Source: Amphibalanus amphitrite
Taxonomy: Eukaryota; Arthropoda; Thecostraca; Balanomorpha; Balanidae
NCBI RefSeq assembly: GCF_019059575.1
Contig: NW_024881537.1
Location: 866,501-930,500 of the forward strand
Direction: 5' to 3'
DNA: 64,000 bases
In this document: one piece after another, positions 44,669 to 56,406 of the stretch
Layout: every line of letters starts with the position of its first letter
Position numbering within the stretch: the first letter of the stretch is position 1
The notes under the pieces: generated by a model
What the model was told of the DNA's origin: nothing
What the model saw: the letters and a program-made list of their open reading frames with translations, nothing else
Database searches by the model: none
Program-made: the position numbers and the translations under genes

Positions 44669-44999
44669 CTTAACCCTCGCCCTGGCAAGGCATTTTTCAT
44701 AACACGGCCTGGCAGGGGGGTTGATGCGACCCCCCCGCGATTGGCTCCTATGGCACTTAGAAACACCAAATTTGGTAGGTAGGTGGGCTTCTTGGAGTTA
44801 TCGCCCCTGTGCAAATTTGGTTGCTCTAGGTCAATATTTAGGGGGTTTGGGGGGGTATTAATGTAAAAATTTTGCTAAAAACAGGTCAAAAGTTTTTTTG
44901 CTTATAACCTTTGATCTAATTAAGATAGTGAAAAAAGAAAAGCACCAGTGAACTCCGCACGTCAAGGCCCGTCGAATGATATACTTTTTTGCCTAAGTA

Positions 45000-47900
45000 G
45001 GGTGTATCGTCGAATTTTCATTTTTTTTAATCGTCTTCACTACTAAATTTTATTGGTCCCTGGCATGTTTGAAGCCGTAGGATACCAATTAAAAAAATCT
45101 GGGACGAAAACCTAGCCTGCTGCGAGCGGTTGAACGGAAGCCTGTCGGGACGGCGCCAGGCGTTGAAGTCTCCCCGTTAGTTACGCGCACACTAGCACCA
45201 CGCGGCGGCTGGCGCCGTGCCGCCGCGTTCCCGGTCAGCCGTGTTTTAGCGTTCACTGACGGGTCGAAGTGATTATTCTAAGCTTTCCTAAGAAGCTTTC
45301 TGCCCCGCAGCTCATTATTGAGCAAGAATATCGCACAAACTGCATAGAACATTGACATGCAGGTTGTCGGCACATATGGAGAAGGGGATGTTTTGGTTAA
45401 TGCCTCCTTTAATAGGAAGAGATTGTGGAAGAACAACACATTTCTTTTGGAAATTACTCATCCTCCGTCTTCCTACGTGCCTGCTTTAGTAATCGAAGTA
45501 CCCCTATTGACTCTAACTTCTGGATTCGGCTGTGGATTTTATGCATGGAATTCCGCTATATTATATTTTCTCGCTCAATGTCCCCTGAGCTATACTGAGG
45601 CGTCACGGGACAGCAATGCTCAGCACACAACCGCAGAGAAAAAGTCAATGTGGCCATGCGTTTTGTATGCCAAAATGTGTGAGCCTTGGTGTGTACCAGC
45701 AGCCGTTGTCACCATTGTAATTTTCACGACTTTATCTTTATAAGGATGCAATTTCCCACTTCCTAGTTCCCAGACTGGGTTTGGAGATATTATATTTTTA
45801 CAGAAACATTTGGGAATGTCTGTAATGTAAGTTAAAGCGAATACCGAAGGGAATCCACATATTTTCGATTTCCTGTTTGCTGTATTGCTTAGTAAATGCC
45901 AGACGTCATGATGGCATGGTTGCGATTGATGGTATGCCGGATGGCCAGGGTACGAACTCACGGTAAGTCAGCTTGGCCGGCAGGCATCAACAGGCACAAT
46001 AGTCTTACACTGATATCGTCACCCTCAGTTATTCGTCACCATTCAGCAACAAGCCCAGAGCTTCGGGCTTTGAACCGTAAGGTACAGGTGTAGGAGCAAG
46101 ACATTGCGCCGATTCGAAGGGCTGGAAGGGCAGCATCGCGGGGGCTGGAATGCGCCTGAGCGGCTGAGACCATCCCATTGGGACGGGGTGTTCTGGGTGC
46201 ACTCAGCCGCTCATGCTGGGAAATGCATCCAATGGAGCTCTCCATTCGAATGATTAGGGTGACCTTTAGTCTAGAACAAGGAAGGATGACTGTTGGCTGG
46301 TCCCGAGGATAGATACAAAGGACAGGTAATGACATCATATAATGAATCGAAGACGGCCCCGGTCCGATCCTCTGATAGAGGTTCATCAACACGTATCTCG
46401 TTGTGGACCATTTCGTTTTCCTCCACCGTAGTTTTTGCACCGACCTGAACGGGTTGGAAGGTAACGATGTTCAGAAACCATTAAGATCGTAATTGTATAT
46501 TCGTTCACTGAGCAGGTAGGACAGGTTCAACACAGTGAAAACCTCATCCTATCATCCAATAATTATAAAGTAGTCTTCATGGAATGGAAAGGCTAACCTA
46601 ACTCAACGAATATACAATTACGACCTTAATGGTTTCTGAACATCGTAATCTTCCAACCCGTTGAGGTCGGTGCATAAACCACGGTGGAGGAAAACGAAAT
46701 GGTCCACAACGAGATGTGTGTTGATGAGCCTCTATCAGAGGATCGGGCCGGGGCCGTCTTCGATTCATTATATGATGTCATTACCTGTCCTTTCTATCCT
46801 CGGGACCAGCCAACCATCATCCTTCTTTGTTCTAGACTAAAGGTCAGCCTAATCATTCGAAACGGGTGGGGATGGGGTAGAGCTCCATTGGATGCATTTC
46901 CCAGCATGAGCGGCTGAGTGTACCCAGAACACTCCCGTCCCAATGGGATGGTCTCAGCCGCTCAGGCGCATTCCAGCCCCCGCGATGCTGCCCTTCCAGC
47001 CCTTCGAATCGGCGCAATGTCTTGCTCCTACACCTGTGCCTTACGGTTCAAAGCCCGAAGCTCTGGGCCTGCTGCTGAATGGTGACGAATAACTGAGGGT
47101 GACGATATCAGTGTAAGGCTATTGTGCCTGTTGATGCCTGCCGGCCAAGCTGACTTACCGTGAGTTCGTACCCTGGCCATCCGGCATACCATCAATCGCA
47201 ACCATGCCATCATGACGTCTGGCATTTACTTAGCAATACAGCAAACAGGAAATTCGAAAATATGTGGATTCCTTTCGGTATTAGCTTTTAACTTACATTA
47301 CAGACATTCCTAAATGTTTCTGTAAAACTATATCTCCAAACCCAGTCTGGGAACTGGGAAGTGGGCAATTGCATCCTTATAAAGATAAAGTCGTGAAAAT
47401 TACAATGGTGACAACGGCTGCTGGTACACGCCAAGGCTCACACATTTTGGCATACAAAACGCATGACCACATTGACTTTTTCTCTGCAGTTGTGTGCTGA
47501 GCATTGCTGTCCCGTGACGCCTCAATATAGCTCAGGGGACATTGAGCGAGAAAATATAATATAGCGGGATTCCATGCATAAAATCGACAGCCGAATCAAG
47601 AACGTAGAGTCAATAGGGGTACTTCGATTACTAAAGCAGGCACGTAGGAAGAAGGATGATGAGTAATTTCCAAGAGAAATGTGTTGTTCTTCCACAATTC
47701 TCTTCCTATTAAAGGAGGCATTAACCAAAATATCCCCTTCTCCATATGTGCCGACAACCTGCATGTCAATGTTCTATGCAGTTTGTGCGATATTCTTGCT
47801 CAATAATGAGCTGCGGGGCAGAAAGCTTCTTAGGAAAGCTTAGAATAATCACTTCGACCCGTCAGTGAACGCTAAAACACGGCTGACCGGGAACGCGGCG

Positions 47901-48121
47901 GCACGGCGCCAGCCGCCGCGTGGTGCTAGTGTGCGCGTAACTAACGGGGAGACTTCAACGCCTGGCGCCGTCCCGACAGGCTTCCGTTCAACCGCTCGCA
48001 GCAGGCTAGGTTTTCGTCCCAGATTTTTTTTATTGGTATCCTACGGCTTCAAACATGCCAGGGACCAATACAATTTAGTAGTGAAGACGATTAAAAAAAA
48101 TCAAAATTCGACGATACACCC
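45000..48121. mobile_element. Fold-back element, 1.5-kb inverted arms around a 101-bp loop
   Basis: The left arm (45000-46505) and right arm (46607-48121) are reverse complements with few mismatches and one region of indels near 46240/46870. Ends GGGTGTATCGTCGAATTTT, flanked by TA on both sides (44998-44999, 48122-48123), compatible with a Tc1/mariner-type TA target. Mirror-image ORFs (45896-46093 plus, 47028-47225 minus; 45357-45743 plus) show no domain and are probably not genes. Confidence 0.85.
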
Positions 48122-48883
48122 TATTGATTAGCCCGCGCCCCACTGGGGTCTGCGTATAACACGCCCTAATGGGGGGGCTCTCCATAGTTCATAGCCCCCC
48201 CCCCCTCTTAACTCCGAAACTACTTGGCCGATCGTCAAAATTCAAACGGCGTCTGATAGCCCCGGAAAAACTGCCGAGCGAACCTTAATTTCATCGACCT
48301 CGTGGTCACCGATATGATGCGACAGGTCAGGTCAAAGTAAAAATTATTAGCATTTTGGCTTGTTCACATTTTGGGCTCTGGCCGCCGTCTTACCAGTCAG
48401 ATCAGGCACATTTTTTGTTTGCACACTCATGAACAGATGCTCTAGATACCCTGAGGGTACCAAACTTGTACTTTGATTTTGAGGTCAGGATCAGGTCATC
48501 ACAGGTCACGGAAATGTTATATCATGCGTCGGTCACGTGACATATGTTTTATGGTCCATTTAGGCCATATATTTCGAATTTGATGTCGTCTGTGTCATTC
48601 GAGGTCATTTTGAGTCGAATTTAGCTTAGGTCAGGTCACTTTCAGGTCAAAAAGGTCAAATTTCAAAGTTGAAATTTGTCAACAAAAAAGGTGTCTATTG
48701 GATGCAGTTTGAGATTAGGAACACGATGGTACCATTTATATTGTTGTACGATCTCAAATACGTACTGAAAAATTTATTTAAAAAATTAATAAATGTGAAT
48801 TTCTTTGCAATAATATGTATAACTTAGCCATTTTTGAGTATATTTAACTAAAACTTGCTAGAGTTAGTCATAAGCATGTGTTC

Positions 48884-49152
48884 TAGAGATGTCAATCGGA
48901 TACCAATGTTTTTGTATACCGATACAAAACCGATACCAACTTGGTATTTGGTATTTCAATCGTACTGTGTTTGGTATTTTGTTGGTATCATGATTCATGA
49001 ACCCTCAATAATGTATAAAAGGCTAAGAAATCGGTATGAAGTTGGTATTTCCCTCATTTTTTCAAGTTGGTTTGGTTTCGGTATTTCCCCATGGGTTTGG
49101 TTGGTATTTGGTTTGGTATCGGTATTCAGATTTACCGTAATTGACATCACTA
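48884..49152. mobile_element. hAT-like MITE with GATACC repeats (269 bp)
   Basis: Ends TAGAGATGTCAA and TTGACATCACTA (one mismatch). Flanking 8-mers ATGTGTTC (48876-48883) and ATGTGCTC (49153-49160). The interior is GGTATTTGGTATCGG-type words. Same family as 809-1065. Confidence 0.8.
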
Positions 49153-49349
49153 ATGTGCTCTATCACACATATTCCGTTTTTTTTTTCTCGAAAAGTCAAA
49201 AACTTTTTGAAAAAGATATAAAAATATAAATTTTAAACTATATTTTATGCAATTTTCGTAGTTTTCGAAATTTTGGAAATCCGGGATATCAGTTTGATAG
49301 CGCAGTCTATTTTGAGTCTTTTCATGCAAAGAAATTGGATCTAGCTTAA

Positions 49350-50263
49350 CCCTATTAGTGGCAGGGGGGGTTGTTTTTATCCACCCCTCAGGTTTTTCGG
49401 GAATATCTCCGAAACCGCTGAGGCTACGATGCTGAAATTTTCTGACTTTCCCTAAAACTAAATTGGGCACATTCCTTGAAAATTTCAAGTTCATTACTTT
49501 ACCAGGGGCGGTTCCAGAGCACTGGGAATTGGGGGGTCCTATTCGTGAAGCGAGTCATTTGGGCGAAGATCACGATGCTGCACCAGTTTTACGAACAGTG
49601 AATGAAAGATATCATGTGATAACATATACAAAGTTATTGTGCATCCTCTTTTGACACGTTTTTGCTATAATAGGCGGATCCAGGCGTCCAAAAAGGTTTT
49701 ACTAAATTAAAAAAGGTTTTAAAAACATAACCAAAAAGGTTATGTTTTACCTCCCAACATAGGTGCCCTGACACCGCCTATGCATGACCAATACAATTGT
49801 AGTCGTTCTCTCATAAGAAAATTGTAACACAACAAGACCATTACCACCCTTTTTAGAAACAGTACCAACAAAAACCTTATTTACTATACTTTTAGTGTAC
49901 CCCCAATCTCAATGATCTGTATCCGCCTATGATTTTTGAAAATGCATATTTTTAGGATCCATGTGAATTCCTGGTTCATTCTCTATCGATCGGCAAAAGT
50001 TGCGCAAAGATTGGTTCAGAAACCTGGCCGTAATAAACAGTCTAAAATGTATCTGCAATTTGCCCGTTTTTTGCCCCCCTCTACCCCCTATTGACATTTT
50101 TTAATTTTTTATTTTTTAGAAATGTAGATCACGTTGAGCGAAATCGAATGCCGTTTGAATTTTGAAAATCGGCCCGCTAGATCTCGAGATATCAAGGGGG
50201 GTCGTAAACAGCCCCCCCCCCCTGCCACTAATAGGGGTAGCCAGGAGCCTGCCACTAATAGGG
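49350..50263 (-). mobile_element. TTAA superfamily, family S (914 bp)
   Basis: TTAA lies at 49346-49349 and 50264-50267. Left CCCTATTAGTGGCAGGG; the right long end has CTGCCACTAATAGGGG and again CTGCCACTAATAGGG, an especially clear terminal duplication. The interior lacks the dense AGGTCA array of the other families. Confidence 0.85.
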
Positions 50264-51314
50264 TTAAAAACTGAGCTCTTGGGAGCGATAGCCGTGGTTC
50301 AATGTTTTGCGTCGAAATCAGCCGAGCATGACGTCACTCTGACGTTATTTCCGGCAGACCCATGGTAGCTACCAGGTGGTTGACGGCACGTGATCGCCTG
50401 AGGCGGTGGGGGGTAAAAATATTTTCGTCATTTAATGCTCAATGCAATCGCTGCGACTTTTTACAAGACCTTCTTCTCGTCGTTGTTCCTTGCTTTTAAC
50501 GACTGGTCCCCGAGTGATGACTGTCCTCACGCAAGAAAGGATGAATGGAGCTAGCAATTAAGCCCAAAAAACATCGAAAACGTTACAAAACACTTCTTTT
50601 GAAGTAGATGAATTGAATGGCTTTGGAGCCTCACGAAACATGTTTCAGATATGACGCGTAAAACAAACTGACGCATAAAGACTCTGTTCAAAAATGTGAA
50701 CGGCAGCTCCGCAAGCACTTTATGACAAATGAAAATCGTAGGTACTGCTCGGTCGCCATAGCAACAAGCGTCACAAATTTCGAACACTATCTGAGTGCGC
50801 CAAGTTCGACTACATCGAGGACGATGGGTGACGGTTGCCAGCTGATTAAATTTATGAAACGCGAATAAATTCAATTTTTGTTTGAGATTACGAGTAAAAT
50901 CTGTTTGTTAATTTCAAATATCATTAAATTAGTTTTTGTATATAAAATAACTACAAACGCCTCTGTGCAAGGAATAAATCAATGCTTATGAAAAGCGTGA
51001 GTAGGGTTGGGAAAAGCAGAAAAAGGATCACGTGACTGGTGTCCCAACCTTATCTGTAAGAATCTTGGTAGCTACGAAGTTCATAACTATTTTGACACAA
51101 GGTGTCAAATTGATGCAGCCGAAGGTACTGAAAGTGTGGCGTCGATACGTCAAGCGGTTCGGAAGTTATTGCAGAAAAAACGGGAAGGGGGGCTATGAAT
51201 AGCCCCCCCCCCAGTGGTGCGCGGGTTAAGTGTACTTAAAGTTTTCTTAATTTTTAAGTAAACTTTAATGAATTAATTAAGTTCAAGTTAACCAAATTGC
51301 ATCATATCGCATAT

Positions 51315-52485
51315 CCCGCGCGGGGCTGGGGTCTCCAGCCGAACGCGCGGGGCTGGGGGGGGGGGTAAATTTTACCCCCCTGTTATCTCCCGAACTAATG
51401 GTCCGATTTGGAAAATTCAAACGCCAATCGAAAGCTCTCATCACGAACTACTAAAAACATGTACTTAATTTAAAGTTTGAGGTCAAGGTCAAGGTCAGGT
51501 CAAGAGTACAAATTGCAAGTTTCTACAGTATCGGCCTTGCACCGTAGTTGCCGAAGAATGGAGTCATGGACTGAGACTGATCGCCCAAAACGTGTTCTTA
51601 GGCTACCAAGACAATATTCGTTGCATACAATATCATTCAGAGGTCAAGGTCAAGGTCAGGTCAGGTCAGGTCAGGTCACCAAAAAACAAAATATAGAAAA
51701 GGGCATGTGCGACACATGTTTTATGGGTCATTTTACTCATAGAATTCAATAGGCACACTCAATAAGTGATATGGACCACCTCTGGATGAATTTCAGGTCG
51801 AGGTCAGGTCAAGGTCAGGTCAAGTGAGGTCAAATTTTGAAGTTGGTTGTTAAGGCCTAAAAAGGTGTCTATCTGATGCAGTTTTTCACGGCGAATCGTA
51901 TGGTGCTATTTTTGTTTCCGTACGAGGTCTAGAACTTCCAAAAAAGTCATTTTTCAAAAATTTTGTGTGTCGTGACGTCATAAAATTTTGAATAACTCCC
52001 ACATTTTTGAACCGATTCTTCTAAAATTTGGTATGTAGGTGCACATAGACGACTTCTCTGACATATATTCCGGTTTTTTCGATAGACTCAAAATTTTGGA
52101 TTTTATAATGATTTTCCCAAAAAAGTCAGTTTTTTGAAAAAATTTAGGCCAAAATCCAAAATTTTCAAAAAACCGAGATAGCCATTTGATAGACAAAGTA
52201 AAATTACGTATAACCTTTTTTGTTACGTCTTGATTCCTTTAAAAATGAAGATGTTAGCGGCGTTTGAACTTTTGCCGTTTTTGAGGCGAAAATGGCGAAC
52301 ATGACGTCACTAAAACGTCAATTTCTCAAAAATTTCCGACGGATTTCGCTCAAATTTTCAGGGAACGTGTCAAATTGATGTAAGAAAAGGTACTGAAAGT
52401 TTGGCGGCGCTGCGCGCCGCCGTTTTTGAGATATCGCAAAAATTCGCGAGGGGGGGTAAAATTTACCCCCCCAGCCCCGCGCGGG
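51315..52485 (+). mobile_element. Family C copy C2 (1171 bp), 4-bp duplication ATAT
   Basis: ATAT lies at 51311-51314 and 52486-52489. Other family A copies show the empty target as GCATATCATTCG with a single ATAT, so the duplication is real and is not TTAA. Long end left with CGCGCGGGGCTGGGG repeated. Near-identical to C1. Confidence 0.88.
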
Positions 52486-52547
52486 ATATCTTTCGATTCG
52501 GCTGATCACCAGGAACATTTTTAAGCTCTAGCGTCATTATGTGCAAA

Positions 52548-52762
52548 TGATGATGTAAATAATAAACAAAATTATTACAAATGCATTCAAATATATTCAA
52601 AAAGACTCACAAAGCTTTCGGTTCATGGAACCTTGATCACTGTGCAAAATGCACTGTGCATTTTGCACAGTGATCAAGGTTCCATTAACCGAAAGCTTTG
52701 TGTGTCTTTTTGAATATATTTGAATGCATTTGTAATAATTTGGTTTATTATTTACATCATCA
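52548..52762. mobile_element. Hairpin MITE, two arms of about 107 bp
   Basis: From TGATGATGTAAATAATAAAC to the mirrored TTTATTATTTACATCATCA with a centre around 52655 (TGCACTGTGCA). The host family A sequence CATTATGTGCAAA is duplicated on both sides (left 52534-52546, right about 52788-52800), so the inserted unit extends slightly beyond the right arm. Confidence 0.85.
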
Positions 52763-52991
52763 TCCAACCTGTCATGGATACTCAACATTATGTGCAAAGT
52801 TATTGGCAAAAACGCCATTTGACCTCAGTTGACCTCAGTTGACCTGACCCATAGATGAGTACACCAAACAAAGAAGCACCAAGTGACCTGTTGTTAATTA
52901 CTATGGTTTCAAAGCACAAAAGTGATGGAACAAAGCGGATATCTCCAGTACCTACCTATTTTCCGAATTTAGTATTTTCCCATAGGCTTAA

Positions 52992-53995
52992 CCCGCGCAC
53001 CGACGGGGGTCTGCGCCAACTTAGTACCGACGGGGGGGGGCGGATGACCGCCCCCCCCCCCCTGAGATCTCGAGAACGAAGCAAGATAGCGACAAGCGGT
53101 AAACGGCATCGGATACGCACGGTCAAGATCTACAATTTTTACTAAGGTCATTTTCAGGTCAGGTCAAAGATGACGTCACAGGGGTCGAAAAAGTCAAAAT
53201 GGCGGCGCTGGATATGGATAGAGTTTTTTCTCGAATAACTTTCGAATTAGTCAAGATAGGAACAAACTAAGGGCAGCATCGTGATCCTCTCGTCAATCCG
53301 CATCGAATGATATATATGTTGACCTCGAAAGGTCAAGGTCAAAGGTTGACCTCAGGTCACGTGACCTCGAGGTCATCATATATATCATTCGATGCGTCTT
53401 GACGAGCTGAACACAATGAGACCATCCACGCGTCTGTATCTTGTTCCTGTACGGAGTTATTGGCCAAAAACCTTTGGTGACCTTTGATGACGTCACATGA
53501 CCTCACAGCTGCCCAACAGCAAAACAGACCTCAAGGTAGTGAAGGTTGATCGTATATGAAGTCATGTATGGTATATGGGGCCATTCCGACCCGTTTTAGT
53601 GGTAAAAACAGGGAGTTGATTTTTCCCCCATTGACTTATAATGGGGAGGTCGCGAAATTGACCTGACCTTAGGTCACCGATATCAAAATTCCGAGATATA
53701 CAAATTGTAGCTACTAATGACCTAATAACATCCTGCGACTTTCAAAGGCCTCCGACATCTACTGTAGCTCTGGCACGGTGACAAAGTTGCAAAAAAGTGA
53801 CTTGAGGTTGGGTCATTTAAAGTGACCTGGTGACCTGACCTTGAAAGGTAGGAGGTTCAAACTTGCACACCATGTGTAAAATTGATGAGGGAATAGTCAT
53901 ACCAAATTTCGCGGCGCTATACGCGCCGCGGTTTTCCCGCTATTCGCGAAAAACCTCAGGGGGGGCGGATATCCGCCCCCCCGTCTGTGCGCGGG
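52992..53995 (+). mobile_element. TTAA superfamily, family E copy E3 (1004 bp)
   Basis: TTAA lies at 52988-52991 and 53996-53999. The flanks rejoin as CATAGGCTTAACATTACGACG, the exact family A sequence seen in A2/A3/A4, giving a perfect empty-site control. Almost identical to E2. Confidence 0.92.
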
Positions 53996-54130
53996 TTAAC
54001 ATTACGACGTAATGACCTCTAACTGACCTCAGGTCAGTGACATCAAAAAACCCGAACTATATGTTATACAACTCGGTGCACTTAGCACATCCTGAAAGTT
54101 TGAAGGAAATTAGTTCAAAATCGTGAGTTG

Positions 54131-54667
54131 CAGGGTTGTGCTTGACTCATGAGTCGAGTCAGAGATTTAACTCAACTCTGACTCAGATGAGTCAGGTTTG
54201 AGTCGAGTCGGATAAAATGTTGAGCTGTTGAGTCGAGTCAGAGTTGAGTCAGACAAAAATATTAAGGTGTTGAGTTGAGTCAGTAAAATAACTTTTGACA
54301 TTGAGTTGAGTCAAAAACATTTAGGAACATGAGTCAGCTGACTCATTTTTCTAGAAACAATATATAAGCTTTTCATTCTCCCCCCGCTTAACAACTTCGG
54401 CCTGGCCCTGCTGCCGGATTTTTTTTTTCAACCCCACCCCCGCTCAACAATTTTTTATCTGAGTAATTTTGAGTCAACACACTTGACTCAACAAAAAAAA
54501 AATTGAGTCACGTTTGAGTCAACTAATGTTTTCATTGAGCTGTTTGAGTCATGAGTCGAGTCAAGGGAAAAAATCAGCTCCTTGTTTGAGTCAGAGGTGA
54601 GTCAGGGCTTTCTGAAGTTGAATGATGAGTGGAGTCGGCAAATTTTTTTGAGTCGAGCACAACCCTG
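54131..54667. mobile_element. hAT-like MITE rich in GAGTC/GACTC words (537 bp)
   Basis: Ends CAGGGTTGTGCTTGACTC and GAGTCGAGCACAACCCTG. Inserted in family A at GTGAGTTG (left 54123-54130; right side ACTGAGTTG, so the duplication is imperfect). The interior is built of GAGTCGAGTCA and TGAGTCA words, including many AP-1-like TGAGTCA sites. Confidence 0.78.
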
Positions 54668-55139
54668 GACTGAGTTGGACAGGTGCAAAAAAAAATTGAA
54701 ATTTGACCATGACCTTGTACCGGTTTTTTCTGACCTGGTGACCTGACCCAAGGTTACCCGGACTTGAAATTTTTAGGTCATATGTAAAGAGGTTGCTCCA
54801 TAGGCTGTGCCAAATTGGGCGGCGCTGCGCCGCTGTTTTTACGCTATCTTCGAAAAACCTTAGGGGGGTTGCATCAACCCCCCTGCCAGGGCGAGGGTTA
54901 AATATAAATTTGACCCGAACCTTTTGAATGAAAGGAATCACAAGGACAGAGTCCCCGCTAAGCTGAGCTTGTTGCGTTGACCCTGCCCTCTACCCTCCGA
55001 TCAAACAATTTCTGGTCTATGACAGAACTTCGAGTCCAAATTTTAACCCATTTATGCCCAAGAATATTGACCATCATGAAAATCGATGAAATCAAAATAT
55101 GCTATGCTCCTACCAGGGCCTTGCATGTAATCGAAAATA

Positions 55140-55334
55140 ATGTTTGCCTGCAGCAAAGTTTTTTGTTCGAGAAAAACGCGTGCGGGTGCGGATGAGGTGT
55201 CGCTGGCTGATCCTCTGCCGGTGGTAGCTCCGGCCGCGGCGGCGGCTCCGGTGGAGTCCGAGCGGCCAGCCGGCGGGCCGCGTCATTCTTACAACTTGAG
55301 GCCACGGCCTACTCAGGGACCGCAGCGGCTGTGA
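55140..55334 (+). pseudogene. C-terminal fragment of an LTR-retrotransposon polyprotein
   Basis: An open frame reaching TGA at 55332-55334 is Pro/Ala/Glu-rich and ends HSYNLRPRPTQGPQRL. The (R/S)YNLRPR motif followed by a basic tail is characteristic of the C-terminus of Ty3/gypsy-type Pol proteins. Upstream pol domains (integrase, RT) are absent, so it is a 5'-truncated remnant. The coding start here is not defined; the frame merely opens near 55140. Confidence 0.55.
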
Positions 55335-55429
55335 GAAGGATGTTTCAGTGCGCTCTGTTTTTGTTATGCAACTGCTTGTTTGGTTTGGTTCGTTCCAGAG
55401 GTACCCCTAGTCCGGAACGGAGGGGGAAG

Positions 55430-55567
55430 TGTTTTAGGGGAAGCTCCCTTCATATGGCAGCCGTTGTACCGCTGCCATATCTGTGCCAGCTCCGTTGGTC
55501 AAGGCCGCCAATAAACAGTTCGTGCCCAGAGCCCGTCTCTGATCTATCACAGCGGCCATAAAGTACA
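55430..55567 (+). mobile_element. Probable 3' LTR of the same retroelement (about 138 bp)
   Basis: A polypurine tract CGGAGGGGGAAG (55418-55429) directly precedes TGTTTTAGGGG. AATAAA lies at 55510-55515 and the unit can end TACA at 55567. An inverted repeat ATATGGCAGC...GCTGCCATAT sits in the proximal half. The right end is inferred, because no second LTR exists for comparison. Confidence 0.45.
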
Positions 55568-56402
55568 CTGAACTGCCGTATATGCTATGTTGTTTTGACA
55601 AAATAGCAATCAACTGTTGACAACTATTGCTTGAAAATGCGGAACCCACATCCCTCATGCTCTATAACCCGCCTAAGAGCCTCAGTGAGGGAGCATAACT
55701 TGAGGATTCGCGAAGGGGGAGATGGCAACAAACGGTAATTATCAACAACAGTTGTCCATTTTAGCAGCAGCGCCTAGGTAGAGGCGACTCTTGGCTTTTC
55801 GAAAATGACAAATTAGTGTGTGCTGCAACACTAGTGTACCGGACCTTGCTGCAACACTAGTGTTGCAAAAAATAAAACAAAAATATGCATGCAGCTGCAT
55901 GCATATTTTTTGAAAATGCAAGTGGCCCATGTTGTATGGTAGTATGGCAATTTTGGCCCCGCAAAACAACATTCATAAAAAGTTTATGGTTTCAAGCCTT
56001 TTCGCTCACTCTTGCCGAGCGTATGACAATGTATAAGCTACCTTAGCGAGTTAAAAAAAAAAAATAAATCACCCAAAAGACAGCGCGAATTGAAACCACA
56101 AGGCCAAGTTTCTAACACTACCTTGACCTGTACACAAAAGAGCATTCTGGCAGAATCCAAGCACAAAACCCTAAAAACGCACTGGCATCGGTACCTGCCA
56201 CTCGGTACTCTGTGCTGTCAGTACCTATGTCAGTACTGCTTCTCAAATCGGGGCCCGACAGACATAGACCTCGAGACGGGGCGTATTTCGTTTTTTTTCC
56301 AACCAAAGGAAGGCGCTATTCGCATAGGTAACTCTCCGGGCAGCGACTGCCTTTGGTTGCTAAAACGAAACACGCTCTCCAGTCTCCACCTATTTTATTA
56401 TT
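55568..56402. other. Spacer with two strong palindromes
   Basis: TGCAACACTAGTGTTGCA (55850-55867) and a perfect 32-bp palindrome (55879-55910) centred on CATGCAGCTGCATG. The rest, including ORF 56090-56560, shows no recognised protein. Confidence 0.5.
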
Positions 56403-56406
56403 TTAA

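Larger units (their letters stand above)
48132..51225 (+). mobile_element. Family R element (TTAA superfamily) with two nested elements
   Basis: Left CCCGCGCCCCACTGGGG with internal CACGCCCTAATGGGGGG; the left flank TTAG is a decayed TTAA. Right CCAGTGGTGCGCGGG, then TTAA (51226-51229). Related to family G (ACATATGTTTTATGGTCCAT at about 48540). Contains a hAT-like MITE and family S. Also 50400-51000, single-copy-like AT-rich sequence with a minus ORF 50551-50874 of no recognised family. Confidence 0.75.
44674..54897 (+). mobile_element. One family A element expanded to about 10.2 kb by nested insertions
   Basis: The long half (44674 to about 44997) and the short half (51226 to 54897, minus inserts) are complementary parts of family A, joining at the central TTAAGTGTACTTAA region. 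TTAA lies at 44670-44673 and 54898-54901. Inserts in order: fold-back element, family R (with its own inserts), C2, a hairpin MITE, E3 and a GAGTC-rich hAT-like element. Summed, the remaining A sequence is about 1 kb, matching A4. Confidence 0.8.

Noticed and set aside
45357-45743. 128-residue ORF in the fold-back arm
   Set aside because: No domain, mirrored and broken in the other arm, and inside a mobile palindrome.
50551-50874. 107-residue minus-strand ORF
   Set aside because: Lies in AT-rich sequence within family R, with no domain and no supporting splice sites or promoter.
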